The notes beneath the pieces were generated by a model. It was not told the DNA's origin. It did no database searches and was given only the letters and a program-made list of their open reading frames with translations. A program made the position numbers and the translations under genes. Positions 6,530-7,507 of a stretch of 7,507 nt of DNA are shown here, one piece after another. Position 1 is the first letter of the stretch; every line of letters starts with the position of its first letter. Origin of the DNA: Planctomycetaceae bacterium UBA4655 (GTDB taxonomy: Bacteria > Planctomycetota > Planctomycetia > Pirellulales > UBA1268); assembly GCA_002405515.1 (NCBI GenBank), contig DHLZ01000299.1:1-7507 (forward strand), read 5' to 3'.

Positions 6530-6625
6530 TCAGGAACCCCTGTTGTACGGGAGGATCGGCGTCGTTCGCCAGTGGCTCGCCACCGCGGCGGTGATGCCGC
6601 CGGGAATGTGCTTCAGCGCCGGCAT
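6530..6625 (-). CDS. Possible 31-residue small ORF upstream of the secreted-protein gene
   Basis: ATG 6625 to TGA 6532-6530 encodes 31 residues beginning MPALKHIPGGITAAVASHW and ending PYNRGS, basic and without a membrane segment. By my count 27 of the 30 codons after the start end in G or C, clearly more than at first or second positions, the bias seen in the real genes around it. The stop is 30 bases before the start of the secreted-protein gene, so it would sit in the same message as a leader peptide or tiny gene. Against it: no ribosome binding site, short length, and no family I recognise. It could be chance or a remnant of a longer gene. Confidence 0.3.
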   Translation of the reverse strand: MPALKHIPGGITAAVASHWRTTPILPYNRGS

Positions 6626-6633
6626 GTGGATGG

Positions 6634-6639
6634 TATTCT
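6634..6639 (+). promoter_or_regulatory. Possible -10 box (TATTCT) of a leaderless M50 protease message
   Basis: TATTCT fits the TANNNT pattern and ends six bases before ATG 6646, so transcription would begin at or next to the start codon. No Shine-Dalgarno sequence precedes this ATG. A -35 box is weak (TTCAGC at 6612-6617, spacing 16). The assignment is tentative. Confidence 0.25.
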
Positions 6640-6645
6640 GCGCCG

Positions 6646-7507
6646 ATGGAAGAACTCGATCGCGCGATCCGACGCCGGCACGGGCTGCAGCTGGCGCTCT
6701 TCCTGCTCACCTGCGGCACGACCTTCATGGCCGGGGCCGCCGGCTGGCAGCCGCTCGTGCCGGGCATCGACGACGGCGTGGCGGAGGCGATCCGGTCGCA
6801 CGCCCCCCGCGGTCTTCTCTACATGGCCGCCGTGATGGCCGTGCTCGCGGCGCACGAGGCGGGGCACTACGTCGCGGCGAGGCTCCACGGCATCCCGGCT
6901 ACGCTCCCGTTCTTCATCCCCGTGCCGATCCTGCTGACCGGCACGCTCGGCGCCGTGATCGGCATGGAAGGCGCACGGGCCAACCGGCGTCAGCTCTTCG
7001 ACATCGCGATCGCCGGACCGCTCGCCGGGCTCGTCGTGGCGATCCCCGCGATCGCCTTCGGCATGCTCGACGGCACCGCCAATCCGAAAAGCCCCTTTGC
7101 GATGCCGCTGGTCGCCACCTGGCTCATGGGTTTTCTTCGCCCGGACCTCACGGCGGGCGTGCGGTTCGCGCCGAATGCTCTCTTCATGGCCGGCTGGGTC
7201 GGCCTGCTCGTGACGGGGCTCAACATGTTTCCCATCAGCCAGCTCGACGGCGGGCATGTGAGCCGGGCGGTTTTCGGGCCCGCCTCGCGATGGCTCGCGA
7301 GGAGTGTCCTGCTCGCGGCGATCGCCGCGATCGTGGTCTTCGGCCGCTACAACTGGATCGCGCTGGTGGTGATCGTGACGCTCATGGGCACCGACCACCC
7401 GCCGATCCGCGAGGCCGGCGTTCCCCTCGGAACCGCGCGGACGCTGCTCGGGATCGCGTCGCTCCTGATCCCGATCGTGACCTTCATGCCGGAGCCGCTC
7501 CTGCTCG
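6646..7507 (+). CDS. Site-2 protease family (M50) intramembrane metalloprotease, 3' end beyond window
   Basis: M50 proteases are zinc enzymes within the membrane that cut transmembrane segments of regulators or clear membrane protein remnants. The 287 residues visible contain the zinc-binding HEAGH (70-74: His70, Glu71, His74) in a hydrophobic helix and the second motif NMFPISQLDGGH (193-204) with Asp201 as third zinc ligand. Between them lies PFFIPVPILLTGTLGAVIGMEG (88-109) and FDIAIAGPLAGLVVAIPAIAFG (118-139). Hydrophobic segments are at about 14-33, 57-80, 119-140, 178-198, 217-232, 235-247 and 265-281. No PDZ domain is seen between the motifs, unlike RseP, and the layout with the TGTLGAV segment resembles the EGY-like/archaeal type. 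ATG 6646 is the only sensible start nearby. It is divergent from the secreted-protein gene with 146 bases between them. The frame is open to the window end, so the C-terminus is unseen. Confidence 0.93.
   Translation, partial: MEELDRAIRRRHGLQLALFLLTCGTTFMAGAAGWQPLVPGIDDGVAEAIRSHAPRGLLYMAAVMAVLAAHEAGHYVAARLHGIPATLPFFIPVPILLTGTLGAVIGMEGARANRRQLFDIAIAGPLAGLVVAIPAIAFGMLDGTANPKSPFAMPLVATWLMGFLRPDLTAGVRFAPNALFMAGWVGLLVTGLNMFPISQLDGGHVSRAVFGPASRWLARSVLLAAIAAIVVFGRYNWIALVVIVTLMGTDHPPIREAGVPLGTARTLLGIASLLIPIVTFMPEPLLL

Noticed and set aside
1..7507. CRISPR array, tRNA/rRNA, insertion sequence, attachment site or defence operon
   Set aside because: No regularly spaced repeats, no RNA gene signatures, no transposase or integrase motifs, and all sizeable coding regions are assigned.

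Overview
This is GC-rich bacterial chromosome (very high G/C at third codon positions) with ordinary dense gene packing. The gene families suggest a planctomycete: an Ala/Gly-rich secreted protein of a type I associate with Pirellulales-like genomes, a secreted glucuronoyl-esterase-like hydrolase, and a ferredoxin with a stretched second cysteine motif. That assignment is inference. No rRNA or marker gene is present to confirm it.

Six protein genes are on the minus strand, read from high to low coordinates: a secreted protein of unknown function (6499-4808), lysA (4811-3495, overlapping the previous stop by ATGA), a ferredoxin (3383-2988), a CE15-like secreted esterase (3061-1595, whose only usable start lies inside the ferredoxin gene), dprA (1513-323), and the 5' part of prfB (266-1). 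One gene is divergent on the plus strand: a membrane site-2 protease of family M50 (6646 to beyond the window end). Intergenic gaps are all under 150 bases. They hold plausible sigma70-type promoters for the ferredoxin and dprA, and a 146-base divergent region that may encode a 31-residue peptide.

The genes do not form one pathway. lysA makes lysine from meso-diaminopimelate, dprA loads RecA on incoming single-stranded DNA, prfB ends translation at UGA/UAA, the ferredoxin carries electrons, the esterase is exported and probably acts on plant or algal polysaccharide esters, and the M50 protease cleaves membrane proteins. The secreted protein and lysA form a tight translational pair. The ferredoxin and esterase probably share a transcript.

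The most notable signal is the prfB programmed +1 frameshift site (CTTTGAC, in-frame TGA at codon 24). It lacks the usual upstream Shine-Dalgarno-like stimulator and sits in the loop of a short inverted repeat. Other points worth checking are the small ORF at 6625-6530, the esterase start and catalytic acid, the enterobacterial-type LysA, and the unusual ferredoxin motif. I see no CRISPR array, insertion sequence, tRNA, prophage or defence system, and nothing that amounts to a new multi-gene system.
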